From Favolaschia claudopus (Eukaryota > Basidiomycota > Agaricomycetes > Agaricales > Mycenaceae), in assembly GCA_037176885.1 (NCBI GenBank), contig JAWWNJ010000001.1, positions 186,001 through 250,000 on the forward strand: a stretch of DNA of 64,000 nt, given 5' to 3'. Below are positions 1-10,489 of this stretch, one piece after another. Position 1 is the stretch's first letter; each line of letters opens with the position of its first letter. The position numbers and the translations under genes were made by a program. Under the pieces are notes generated by a model. The model saw only the letters and a list, made by a program, of their open reading frames with translations. It was not told the DNA's origin and did no database searches.

Positions 1-47
1 ACCCAGTGCGGCCACAAGCTTGTACGAGCTTCGTACTCTGCACCTCC

Positions 48-3000
48 TCAAAACAGAGCGAACACGTCGATAACACAATCTCCCCTCGGCCAATGAGATT
101 CTCGATTCCGAACAACTTCCCCCGTATCGCGAATGCGCTTGCTGTTCAAGATAAGACTTGCGGGCGTCTGTACACTCTTGACACCGGCATTACCACTCCC
201 GAAAACAACCTCCCCGAACGCCTGCATGAGTTTGAATGCCGATTTGCCTTTGAATATGTCACTCTTGTGATCCTCTGAGAACCCAAGCCACCCAACGCCG
301 TTTTGCGCGACAAGAACGCCCGCTGTGGTATTCTCCTCCACCGTTGTTTTCAACGCGGCGTTGGTGCAAGCAGGACAGATGTAAGCCTGACTATCCGTCG
401 CGGTGCGAAATTTCTGGGGGACGATGACTCGGTTCGAACAGGAGGAACATTCAAGCCAGGGGCAGGCGACGCCGTTGCGACAATAATAACAACGCGGCGG
501 AATCTGATATAGAGTCAAAAACATTTCGGAAACAAAGAAGTTCGAGATAACGAGCCTTGAGAGCAGGCACGTCAACCAACACGTATTGGGCCCGGCACGT
601 ACGACGGGAGCATTCGACCCAGCAGCTCTCGCTCTGAAAATTCATCGGTGAGATACAAAATGAAAGAAGAAACCGACGCACATCATCGAGGTCCGGATAG
701 CGCTCTGCCAATTTCGCCGCAGACAGGGCTCCCCGCACGCAAAGTCCACACACATCACTGTGTACGTGGCTCATAATCGTGATACTCCGCCTGAGATAAT
801 ATCCATGTAAACGTACTGGAAAAAATTCCTGAATGACATGAACGACTCACCGAATTCCGCACTTCTTACACTGAACCTTGACATCCCCAACCCCCCTCGT
901 CTTCCTCGGCGTCCAAGGCACCGTCACCTCCAGCGATAAATCCCTACCATCATTGTTTAAACAATGAGCGTTGGAACGTTAAAACCAGTTTAACCACTGA
1001 TTGATTCAAAGTGGTTTAAACAGGGAGGGTTGTTTAAACCACCGTAATTTCAAAAAGGAATGCCAACAGCAAGACTCGAACTGCTGACTCGCCAAGCATC
1101 AAGCAGAACAATGAGACAGAGGATAACCACTACACCAAGAGACCTTATAGACGTCTGAATTTGAGATGGCTATGTAGTGTCACCTTCTTGGTTTTCGTAG
1201 TGACAACCCGCCACTTGTTCATTCCCCAACTAATCATCAACCCGGCCCTAAAGAGCGCTTCTGCTTTTCAAGGATACACTTATCATCGAAATTTGGTCAG
1301 TGAAGTTCAGCTTCCTGCTATGCATTAGGGAGCTGATCAAGCCCAATTGCATAAAATTTGAAGGAGCGAAACAAAAACATAAAGACAATTGTTTAATCAT
1401 GGTTTAAACACGGATTAAACAAGTGAGCTTAAACACCTGTTTAATCCTCTTAGTGTTTACTGAATCTGACAAACACACCCGCTAACTTGAACCAGTGATT
1501 CTGGCAACAACCTTGGAATAAGTAGGCTACTTGAAACTCTGATACTATGCAAATGTATAAAGTCCATGGTGCATCTGCTTCACAAACTCCCACTTCTCAC
1601 TGAGTTGAATGACTTAACTGTTAAAATAAGGTCTTGTTGGTCTGATTGCAGCCGTGCCCAGACAGCACAGTTTTATTGCAGATCAAGGTTGTCTGGTGCA
1701 GTGGTATGGACTGTGTTCACTAGTGCCACTTGTGTTATGCATTACTGTGTTCGAGTCCCAGTCTCACCATTTTGTGTTTTGCTTCAGGTTTGAACACCCC
1801 TCAAAATGTTTAAACACCCCCTCCCTTTACCTTGCTCTGTACGCAGCTATGCTAAAATCAAACAGTAGTTAAACATGATTAATCGTTCCAACGTGGATTG
1901 TTTAAACAATGATGGTAGGGTTACTGTCCAGCGGCGCATCAAGATTCAACTCGACAAGCTGATACCTCCGCATCCCCTCGTACACCCGCTTCTCCTTCGC
2001 GTTTAACACCAGTCCTGGCGGCGCACTCAACAACAGCTTCGCGCAGTCGAAGCTAATGTTCTCCGGAACCTGCATATCGAGCCAGGTCCCTTTGGTAGGT
2101 TCGAGGAGCGCGGTGGTGGAATCACGGAGGAAGGGGACGCCGGTGGTGAGTGCGAGGATGGCAGTGAGGGAGGCTGCGCGGGTGGGGTAGAGGGTGCCGG
2201 GGACGATGAGGTGGGGGAGGATGCGAAAAAGGTCGCGGGGAGGGAGGGTCAATGGGATTGACCGTTGTCCGGGGAGCAGGTGGGTGTTGGATTCGGCAAG
2301 CTGAGATGGAGAAGTGCGCGGTGAGCAACGGACATAAGTTATACAGAAAAACGTTGGGCGATACCTTCAAGTGCGTAAAAATATTCGCGATTTTCTTCAA
2401 AACGGCGGAATAGCAGCTGCGCGATACATCAAGAAGCTCAGTTCGCGTCAATCTCACGTCCGCATCCAAGTCTAGATAAAGCGATGCCGATTCCCCACCT
2501 TCCGCGGTACGATGCCGCATAATAATCTGCTCGATTTCCGCAGTCCGGTCAAAGCTCTCCTCCAACCACTGCCGCAGCGCTGCGCGCTTTTCAAAATCCG
2601 TGATTTTACCGACTGCGTCGCTGAACGCATCAACAAGATGAGTTCGGCGTTCGCTAGGATCCCGACAGACGGCGCGCCAGAGTTGACCGAAGATAGAATT
2701 GTACGTGAGCGATGCGACGTTGAGCTTGATTATATCCTCGAGGGACTGATATGCGAGGCTGCGGTACCCAGTTTGTGCGACATCGTCGAAGCGTTTAGAC
2801 AGGTCAAGGGGAACCATTTCCGAGGCAGTTGAAGAAAGGTGTGATATATCCAAAGCGATGCTGAGAATCCGTCGAAGAGGCGTGCCGTTCGAAGACTTCA
2901 GTGAAGGAGGCAAGTATCCAGCAGATCCGGATTCCTCATCCTTGGGTTTCGAAGTTGCTGTACGGGGAGACTCTTCGTACCTCAGCAACAGCGCTCCCGA

Positions 3001-3741
3001 ATCGCGAAGAACGTCCTCCATATTCGTCGTGCTCTGTCCTATCCACTGCAGAATAACCCCCAACGTCAATCGCGAGATTACCTCGGCTGATTTTGCTCCA
3101 GCTTTCGAGGAGATGCTGACTCCGCCAGTGAGCTCAGATAACAAGATATAGAACGAAGCGTGCGCGATGTCCATCGAGTTAGGAGTAAATGTGAACACGG
3201 TGCAGTTTCGCCGGCGCGCAGTGTGGGATAGCTTCACCCAGTCGACAGCCCCGGTAGGGAACGCCTTTGTCTCTGCCACATCGTTTCCGAGACTCTGGAC
3301 CGACATATGATGCGGCGGTGCGTCGGCGTACCACAGGATCAAGGTCTTGGATTCTTTGTCGACAGCTTGCAAGGCACGGATGAGCGCAGTCTTGGCGGCT
3401 TCAGGGAAGTCTCCACCGCCAGTGGGTTCTAAGTCTTGCACGAATCGAGCGAGGGCTGAATCGGAGTTCCACCCTGACCAGGCGATGAGTTCGTCGGGTT
3501 CGGTGTAGTCTTTGTACGCGAGGACTCCGACGCGAGAGAACACCCCAGAGAGTCGGGCGAGGGCGAGGATTTCTGGGATTGAGGAGCGCAGGGAGTCGAG
3601 ATCTGACTCAGACATTCAGGAGCCAGACCAAATGGGAAGTAGGTAGAATAAAAGCAGATTTAGAGATGAATGGCACGTACAGCTTCCCATACTCGCGGTG
3701 GCATCGGTAACGACCAAAAGGTCGTATGAAGGATGATTCAT
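48..3741 (-). CDS. vWA-domain protein with zinc-ribbon tail, split by a transposon
   Basis: The start at 3741 opens a von Willebrand A domain: a MIDAS motif (DATASMGS) lies about 15 residues in, and a 78-base intron (3603-3680) joins MGS to YLDSLRSS. Exon 2 runs 3602-2365, then an intron at 2301-2364. Exon 3 ends abruptly at the TA (1916-1917) where the 969-bp element sits. It resumes at 945, followed by introns at 791-850 and 504-582. The C-terminal part is rich in CxxC pairs (CKKC, CGLC, CYYC, CSSC, CPAC), suggesting zinc ribbons. Read through, the insertion adds a stop after about eight codons, so the sequenced allele should give a protein lacking its tail. Removing the element with one TA restores the frame. 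The 3' end near 48 is uncertain and the gene could continue past the window edge. Function is unknown; proteins of this layout occur in mushrooms. Confidence 0.7.
1061..1146 (-). promoter_or_regulatory. tRNA-like Pol III promoter (A and B boxes), left arm of element
   Basis: On the minus strand an A box (TGGTGTAGTGG, 1127-1137) is followed 45 bases later by a B box (GTTCGAGTC, 1073-1081). Both match internal Pol III promoter consensus. The surrounding 85 bases resemble a tRNA, but the acceptor ends do not pair, so I do not call a functional tRNA. It points toward the left end of the transposon. Confidence 0.6.
1686..1769 (+). promoter_or_regulatory. tRNA-like Pol III promoter (A and B boxes), right arm of element
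   Basis: On the plus strand an A box (TGGTGCAGTGG, 1694-1704) is followed 44 bases later by a B box (GTTCGAGTC, 1749-1757). The spacing is nearly the same as in the left copy, but orientation is opposite, so both promoters point outward. As in the left copy, there is no clean cloverleaf. Confidence 0.6.
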
Positions 3742-4049
3742 TGGGAGAGCATAGAGAATCGGAGTAGCCTTCTTATGGGTCCTCAGACATGAAAAATTAC
3801 GACAAGTGAGTCGGTGTGAGTTGGCCGTTGGTGGCAAGCTGGTGGCCGTGAATCTGACTCGATGCAGATCTTCTCGTTGACACTGCCACGTCGGATGACG
3901 GGTGTCCGGCAAATCGCGGGATAGATCAGATGACTTACGTAGGTGGTTGAACGAAACCCTGCGTTTACAAAAGAAAAACATTGGAAAAACGGAACAAAAT
4001 TACATTTGTGTAAAAAATTTGTGCTTCGTCTTGAAATCACTTCTCTTTT

Positions 4050-5664
4050 TCACGCCCCTCGAGTATGCGTTCGCAGATGTGTGGCATCGTCGGGATATAT
4101 CGCTCCCTCTATCGCATTATTTTTATTCGTACATCCGTTAGTAGAACACCAAAAAGAAAGGAAATACTCACTCAATCCACCAACCTCTAACTGCTTTAAA
4201 CTTAGCCCGGGCTTCAAATTATGCGGTGCCCTGTCAAGCTTGAGCAATTTTAGCGCATTCTCTCTGCCGATGGCAAGGAGGTCGGGTTGCGAGCTATACA
4301 GAGTGAATCAACGCCTGAAGTTGCAAGGGAGGGTCCAGGATGGAAAGAGGCTCACAGCGGTACGTTGTCAAACCAGGTGCTCCCTTCCATGAGTCCGTCT
4401 TCATAGGGATAGTCGATGGAGAACATGATCCTGGAGGCGGAAAGCTCGGCAATGGCGCTTTGGAGGGATCGAGTGGAAAAGTGGCCGCTGGCTGAATTCG
4501 CGAATGAGACAAGTTGAACCCCGGTTAATAATTATGGCAATGTACTTACTCGTGATGTGCATATTCGTTGCGAAATAATCTCGAATCGTCTTGTTCTTCG
4601 CCATTTTCATATCTGGAAAGCGATCGCCTGGTGCACATTTGCATTGAGTCAGCTTGATGAATCCACGGATGGCCACATACGATCCAATTTATGATCAAGC
4701 CTCCAAAGATCAAACGGAATCTGAACGGCAGGAAACAAAATTAGCGGGAGGGAAATAGTTTGATCCAACAATGACACGCACATGTTCTCCCATATGACCG
4801 AACGCAAGCTGAACGCCGGGAAAGCGGTCAAAGACGCCGGAGGTCGCGATGCCAAGAATATGAATCGAAAGCTGATTCGCGAATCCCCAAGCCGAAGCTT
4901 GCAGCCATTTGCGGTCTTTGTAAAGCTCGTTGAAAATTCTCTTCGTAGGAAGTCGAGGGTGCAAATAGACTAGAATGTCAAGTTCCTCGACCGCAGCCCA
5001 GAATATCTGTACATGACTAAGAATGAATCAATTTTTCTCGAGAAGGCAGGGAAACTTACGTCGTATTTGGGATCGTCATAAAATAACATCGTCTGCGACT
5101 CGTAAGAGAGTGAGAATGAGACAATGTATGATTGACTTACATTCCCATCGGGACCACTGCTCTGAAAATCATTGAGCATGACACCAACGCAACCAAGCTC
5201 GACGACTGCTCGAGTCAATTCTCGAACTGCTTGGTTTGGATCATGCATCGATACTGCTGCAAAGGATGCAAATCGAGTTGGATTCGCCCTCACTTTCTCT
5301 GCGATATAGCTTTGGGAAAGCGCATTCAAAGTGAAATGCGTGCATGAGAAAATGAAAACTCACTCATTGCTCTCCATCGCCATTCTATGCGCTTCCGCGG
5401 GATCCGAGACACCTTGGCAGCCTGGAGACGTCAGTGAGAGTACTTGCATCTCTACCCCCGCCTGAAACACAGCAAATTCAGCTCAAGAACACACGGAATG
5501 AATGATACTCTACTTGCCTCATCCATCGCCGCAATACGCCCGTCGATATCAGCCAGCGCTTTGCCCAAGAGAACCGCGCCATGCACCGAGGCATAGAGCT
5601 TAGCTTCCTCCTCAGCCAGGCGGGGTAGATTGAACGCCTCCTCAAGGATAATTTTGCCCTTCAT
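4050..5664 (-). CDS. Amidohydrolase-family decarboxylase, 2,3-dihydroxybenzoate decarboxylase-like
   Basis: The protein opens MKGKIILEEAFNLPRL. The EEAF motif (rather than EEHF) is typical of fungal 2,3-dihydroxybenzoate decarboxylase, where the Glu binds the metal. About eight introns can be placed. Conserved blocks follow in order: VGVMLNDFQSS, FYDDPKYD, FWAAVEELDILVYLHPR (metal His in YLHP), GVQLAFGHMGEH, IPFDLWRLDH and RIMFSIDYPYE (catalytic Asp). The last confident exon reads DLLAIGRENALKLLKL after an intron at 4294-4355; the exact C-terminus past this is uncertain. The family removes CO2 from hydroxybenzoates, non-oxidatively, in the cytosol. An MFS exporter starts divergently about 720 bases away, which fits handling of an aromatic acid. 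The true substrate (orsellinate, resorcylate or methylsalicylate are alternatives) cannot be read from sequence. Confidence 0.88.
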
Positions 5665-5721
5665 AGGGTGCGAGGAGGGGAGGAACAGGGACGACTTGGC
5701 AGAGCAGCATTTGACCTCATC

Positions 5722-6167
5722 AGGACCCCGGATAATACCCTTGGAGCCTAGCCCACTTTCCGGACAAAAATCGCGAATTTTGGCTTAAAACCTAGGTCCC
5801 AACCGGACAAAAATTGGGCCTGGAGGCGCGGATGGCTAGGTTCGTGTCCGGACAAAATTCTATCAAATGGCACGGGAGGGGTCGGTCAAAATCCAAAACA
5901 AATGGCCACTTTACCTCCAGATCCTTGCCGATTGCGTTGATCGTGGCGAATTTGAACAGGAAACACCAAAAACGGCGGTTACGGAGAAAAAAACGCGTTT
6001 TGAGTCTCGTGAGAACCGAAATTTGCCCTATTTTGGTGCATTACGTCATTCACAGCTAGGTCCCGTCCGGACAAAAATCAAAATTCTGAGCCCAAAAGCG
6101 TCCGGACAAAAATTGGTGAATTGGTCCCCATCGGGACCTAGCCTCCAAAGGGATTATCAGGGGTCCT
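5722..6167. mobile_element. 446-bp hAT-type MITE in a divergent promoter
   Basis: Terminal inverted repeats begin AGGACCCC from both ends and continue with GATAAT and TTGGAG, with a few mismatches. The element is flanked by an exact 8-base duplication ACCTCATC at 5714-5721 and 6168-6175, the size made by hAT transposases. Inside are about five copies of the motif CCGGACAAAA, which could be transposase-binding sites. There is no coding frame. The left end lies 58 bases upstream of the decarboxylase start codon. Confidence 0.88.
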
Positions 6168-6382
6168 ACCTCATCAAGGCAAAACCGAAGAGCCGGTGAA
6201 TAACCGGGTGCCGGCACATCCCGGCAAAGACATCCTCCTGAGACAAACAAACCCCTTCCGGGAATAATTCCAAATTCTCCCTCGTCACACGCCTTGTCCT
6301 CCGCGAAGTACGTTATAACCATTCGCGCCGTCTAGCTTTGTCGTCTTGACCAAACCCCCCGAAGTCCTCTGTCTGTCTTGGG

Positions 6383-8814
6383 ATGACTGAATTCGCAATG
6401 GACGCGGCTGAAACAGAAAAACGGAGTATCGGAGAGGTTGAGTCAAAGGAGGAGCCGGTGAAGCTTGACCACCATGGCCTTCCGCTCATTCCACAGCCGT
6501 CAGACGATCCTGAAGACGTATGTAACAGTGCCAGCTCATCTACTTTTCTCCTAGTAATCTCTTGAATTTTACAGCCATTAAATTGGAGTCGCAGCCAGAA
6601 GTATATCATCGTCGCCATTGCATCCCTCGTCGCGTTCTTTGTGGGTGTCTCGGGCGGCGTCTGTAAGACCCCGCACTCAAATCAATCTTCAGGGAACTTT
6701 CGCACTAGCTAGCTCGAACCCCGCCTACGCACAAATCGGGCTGGCATTGGATGTAACAGCAATTGAGGCCTCATACATCGGTGCGTCGATGAAGCTTCTC
6801 TTTTCCCAGAATACTCGTTCCTGACACCACCGCACAAAGGCACCATCGGAATCGCCGCAGCCGGCCTGGGAAGCTTCATCTGGGCACCCATAAGCAACGT
6901 TTACGGCCGCCGTCCCGTCCTCATCTTCTCCCAAGCCATCGCCATCGCCGCAGGCTTCGGCGCCGCCTTTGCCAAAACGTACGGCACCATCATCGTCGGT
7001 CGATTTTTCACCGGCCTAGGCGTCGCTTCCGGTAACGTCGTTACATTCGCCGTTGTCTCCGATGTGTTTTGTTTGCATGAGCGCGGCAAGATGCTTGGGC
7101 TCGTTACTGTTGCGCTCATTAACGGGGTGCGTGTCGCCTCGTCTTCCTTTTCTACCTACAAACTGAGGGAATCTTTCGTCTTTAAAGCCCCACGTTGCCT
7201 CCCTTCCCGGTGGTTTCATCGCGCAAAACGTCGGCTGGCGATGGACCATCATCCTCCCCTCGATTCTTACTGCTGTATGCTGGGTCCTCATCATCGTTGC
7301 TCTTCCAGAAACCCTCTACGTCAGAGGTATCCCTCCCACAGAACCCACGGGAAAATACTACCGCATGCGAATCACCGGTACCAAAGCTGCGCACAAGAAG
7401 CTGACTCTCATTGACTTTGCGAGGCCGTTCCAGATGTGCGTGAATATCTCTCCCTGTCCTTATTCCTCCTGTAGATGCTGTATTGCTTAACAAGATTTTC
7501 CCGTAAAGGCTGAAATACTTCCCAATCGTCGTATTAGGCTTCTTCGCAGGTAAATCTAATTCACTTTCCCAAAAACACCTCATACTCACACAATTGATTT
7601 GATTAGCCGTCGCATTCACACTCGGCAGGCAAGTCCTCATACCCGTTCTCCCTATCCCGCACTTCTCCCACACCAAACACCGAACAGCGTCATGCCCGCA
7701 CAAACCGTCTCCGCGCTCTTCCGCACCTTCTACGGATGGGGCTCCGCCCGCACCGGCGTCGCTCTCAGCGTATCCACCACCGTCGGCGGTGTGCTAGGTG
7801 AAGTGGTCTCTGGACCCGTCATCGTACGTCGTTCTCCTTCCCCTCGAACACGAAACACATTCAACTGAATTATTTGCTCAAAATCGCCGCTAGGACAAAC
7901 TAATGGAACGCGCACGAAAACGCGAGGGACATGTACGTCCCGAAGCACGGTACGGTTTTGCTCCGCTTTCATCCCTCGTCGTTTTTCTCAAGCTCCCTTT
8001 TGCAAAATAGACTCCATGGAATGTGGCCCGCAATATTCCTCCTCCCCGGCGGCCTCCTCATCTTCGGCTTCTCCATCGCCAACCACGAACTGAAAAGATC
8101 GTATATCGGCGCGGCGGTGGGTATGGCGGTTACTTGTGCGTACTGCTGTTACCTTTTCTCTTTGCCCTGATATATGTAATCCTGAATAACGGACAAACAG
8201 GTTTCGCCGTACAAATGATCCAAACGCCGATTATCGCTTGTACGTTTCATTCATTCTATCCATCCCCAATGTATCTTCGATCGCAGCAGCCTGACTTGAA
8301 TGGTGTAGACTGCGTCGACTGTTATAAACCCCAATCAGCCGAAGTCGTTCAATTGCTGAATTTCGCACGGCAGGGTGAGTATCTCCACTGATTATTTTGT
8401 TTTCAGTATGGTCACTGACTGCGGCACGCCTTAGAAATATCCTTTACAGTCGGCTTCTGGTCCATTCGATACGGTGGGTCGTCCTCTTTTCTGAGTTCCC
8501 CGGTCACAAATCAGCTAAATGGCTACCCGGTATCGAATCCCCAGGCGACGAAGTCGGCTTCCAATTTAGCGGTCTCACCTACGCATTGGTATCGGTCTTA
8601 TTCTTCCTACCGGTGTTATGGATTATGATGTGCGTCTTATCTCCTCCTCACTTCATCCTCTTCCTATCGAATTCGCTCCATCTGACCTTCCGAACTCCCA
8701 CTTTCATTCATCGCGAGAAAAAAAGAAGCACCCCACTCACCACCGTTTATTTGCAGATACGGCGAACGCATTCGCGCGCGGTTGGGCGAGCCGACATTCA
8801 ACAAGGATATTTGA
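6383..8814 (+). CDS. MFS transporter, drug:H+ antiporter type
   Basis: Starting MTEFAMDAAETEKRS, a hydrophilic N-terminus ending in DDPED|PLNWSR leads into 12 expected membrane segments interrupted by about ten short introns. Recognisable blocks include KYIIVAIASLVAFFVGVSGG, GFGAAFAKTYGTIIVGRFF, the motif GRRPVLIF between helices 2 and 3, GWRWTIILPSILTAVCWV, and a C-terminal half ending in SGLTYALVSVLFFLPVLWIM, then RIRARLGEPTFNKDI. The length and the N-terminal PLNW sequence are typical of fungal multidrug MFS proteins of the plasma membrane. It is divergent from the hydroxybenzoate decarboxylase-like gene and shares its promoter, so export of an aromatic compound is a reasonable inference. 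The substrate is unknown. The alternative start at the next Met (MDAAE) cannot be excluded. Confidence 0.85.
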
Positions 8815-9149
8815 ATTGGACGAGTGAACGATTCAATTAACTGGACGGATAAATGCAATGACGTTGAATACTTCTATACATACTAACATACTAACGATCC
8901 AAACAAAAAGAGAGTTGTCAATCAAGACAGTATTACTAGGAAGATTGGCGAGTAGAGTAGGCGTTGGGGAGAGAGGCGTTGAGACAAGGAAAATAATCCA
9001 AGAGAGAGTGTCACATCCGCGACTCCTGGGCACTAAGTAATGAGTACAGTAGCTGAGAAAAGGGGATCCTAGGTGTCGCGAGATGTTGAAGGGACAGGGA
9101 ATCAAGGTAACGCCGGAACCATACGTAGAAAAAAAAAGAGAATCAGGGC
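8815..9149. other. Convergent 3' intergenic spacer
   Basis: This spacer lies between two convergent stop codons. It contains short A-rich runs compatible with polyadenylation regions. I see no gene. Confidence 0.6.
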
Positions 9150-10016
9150 TCAAGCCGCCGTCAAACGACGCATCTTTCCCAGAAGGTCGTCCATCGTACT
9201 CTGCACGACCCTAAACTTCGCCACCCCACACCTCTCGCTCTCAATATGCTGGCACAGCCCGCTCAACGTCGTGAACTGCACGCGACAACTCGACAACGGG
9301 CAGACATAGATCTTGTCCTGATGACGCGGGCTCGCCAAATGCTGGTTCAGCGCCGCAAGCGTGCGGTAGTCCGCATGACACAGGTAGCACTCGTAGGCAT
9401 ACCCGTTCCACGCGCGCTCGCTCGCCCCGTACGTCGTGTTGCCTCCGCCAGTGATGAGCCGCGCCGGGTTGGTGATGATATTCTGGGTATCGTACGCCTG
9501 CACGACGCGGTTGATCACCTTTCGATCCGCACCGGATTTACAGGTTCCCGCTTCGAGGTGCAGGAGCATCGCGGAACGCGAGACGAACGACATGCCGCAG
9601 CCTTTCCCGGGGCAACGCACGTCCTTGGGGCGGTGGGTGGACGAATTGAGGTGGCTGGTTAGGTTGTTGGCGGTTTGGAAGTGGCGCTGACACTCGCCGC
9701 AGTAGTGGTGGTTCGCGGATTGTCTGTAATGCTCGTGCAGCCCAACTTCGTTTCGGAAGAATTGGCGGCATTTGCCGCAGTAGTGGTGGTCTTCGCTGTA
9801 ATGTTCCTCGAGCTCGTCTTCGTCGTCGAAATGGGAATCGCAGGACTGGCAGTAATCGTGACGTGGGCTGTTGGCGTAGTGCTGCTTCAGAGCGTAATCC
9901 GAGGCGAAATCGCGATCGCAGTCGTCGCAGAAGTGATGATTGGGGGAATTCTGCTCATGCTGGCGCAGGGCCGAGTAGGAACCAAAGTAGCGGTCGCAGC
10001 GCTCGCATACGGGCAT
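9150..10016 (-). CDS. C2H2 multi-zinc-finger protein
   Basis: A single uninterrupted frame of 288 residues starts at MPVCERCDRYFGSYSALRQH. About eight finger-like units follow. Five are closely spaced at the N-terminus (CERC, CDDC, CQSC, CGKC, CGEC), each ending in a long His spacing such as HEQNSPNHH. A CPGKGC unit, a CYLC unit and a CPLSSC unit come next. The tail FRVVQSTMDDLLGKM recurs in a fungal family of such proteins. The H-x5/6-H spacing is wider than in classical DNA-binding fingers, so RNA or dsRNA binding is as likely as a transcription factor role. The start was set at the first Met directly before finger 1, because upstream residues in frame look like 5' UTR. Nuclear location is inferred. 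Confidence 0.82.
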   Translation of the reverse strand: MPVCERCDRYFGSYSALRQHEQNSPNHHFCDDCDRDFASDYALKQHYANSPRHDYCQSCDSHFDDEDELEEHYSEDHHYCGKCRQFFRNEVGLHEHYRQSANHHYCGECQRHFQTANNLTSHLNSSTHRPKDVRCPGKGCGMSFVSRSAMLLHLEAGTCKSGADRKVINRVVQAYDTQNIITNPARLITGGGNTTYGASERAWNGYAYECYLCHADYRTLAALNQHLASPRHQDKIYVCPLSSCRVQFTTLSGLCQHIESERCGVAKFRVVQSTMDDLLGKMRRLTAA

Positions 10017-10335
10017 GATTCGAGCTAATAGATGGTGGGTTGGGGTTAAATTATTCCACTTCGCTAATGAGAGGCTGACGGACGGTTTGAGTGGATGGAA
10101 GGAGGAGAGAGGAGACGACGGTAAAAGACAAAGGGCTAAGGTGTGACACTTGTCACGCAGTTGATTGTAATGATGCGGTGTTGATGGCCGTGTTCGCAGC
10201 TCACAGCCGAATGAGCGGCAAGGATGATAAACCTCAAATCGAAGGTTTTTGAACCACAAAAATGGCTCAGAAAAGGTGTGAGTACGATTCGGAGCGGGAA
10301 AATATCAGCGGATTTCTTCGCCGACTCTCTCGCCT

Positions 10336-10343
10336 TATATATA
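10336..10343 (-). promoter_or_regulatory. TATA-like element upstream of the zinc-finger gene
   Basis: TATATATA followed by AGG on the minus strand lies about 320 bases upstream of the zinc-finger start codon. The position allows a 5' UTR of roughly 290 bases. No transcription start can be seen. Confidence 0.35.
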
Positions 10344-10489
10344 CCTCGGAATCGAGTCATCCCGAGTCACCAGCAGAAAAAAGTTCTAGAATGTTCTCGA
10401 ATTTCCAGCGTGCTTCAAGCGTGGTTCGAAAACGTGTTAACCAGCCACGGTCCAGTAAAACCGCGACTAAAAAATTATAACCGTGAAAA

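Larger units (their letters stand above)
947..1915. mobile_element. 969-bp TA-flanked non-autonomous DNA transposon in an exon
   Basis: The two ends are inverted repeats: each begins CCATCATTGTTTAAACAAT from its own end, and after a short variable stretch both read CGTTGGAACG. TA dinucleotides flank it at 945-946 and 1916-1917, as expected for Tc1/mariner-type insertion. It lies inside the coding exon of the vWA gene. No transposase frame is visible, so it is non-autonomous. It holds six copies of the 8-base palindrome GTTTAAAC and two tRNA-like Pol III promoters pointing outward. The joined flanks read in frame as S-N-P-R-D-L-S, which supports these borders. Confidence 0.88.

Noticed and set aside
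1061..1146. A functional tRNA gene in the left arm
   Set aside because: Acceptor-stem ends do not pair and no convincing anticodon arm forms. Only the promoter boxes are tRNA-like.
944..1924. The transposon acting as a spliced intron (GTAACC donor, TAG acceptor made by the TA duplication)
   Set aside because: The only good donor leaves the wrong phase, so splicing would shift the frame. The donor GTTGAA would be in frame but is a poor match and removes twelve residues.
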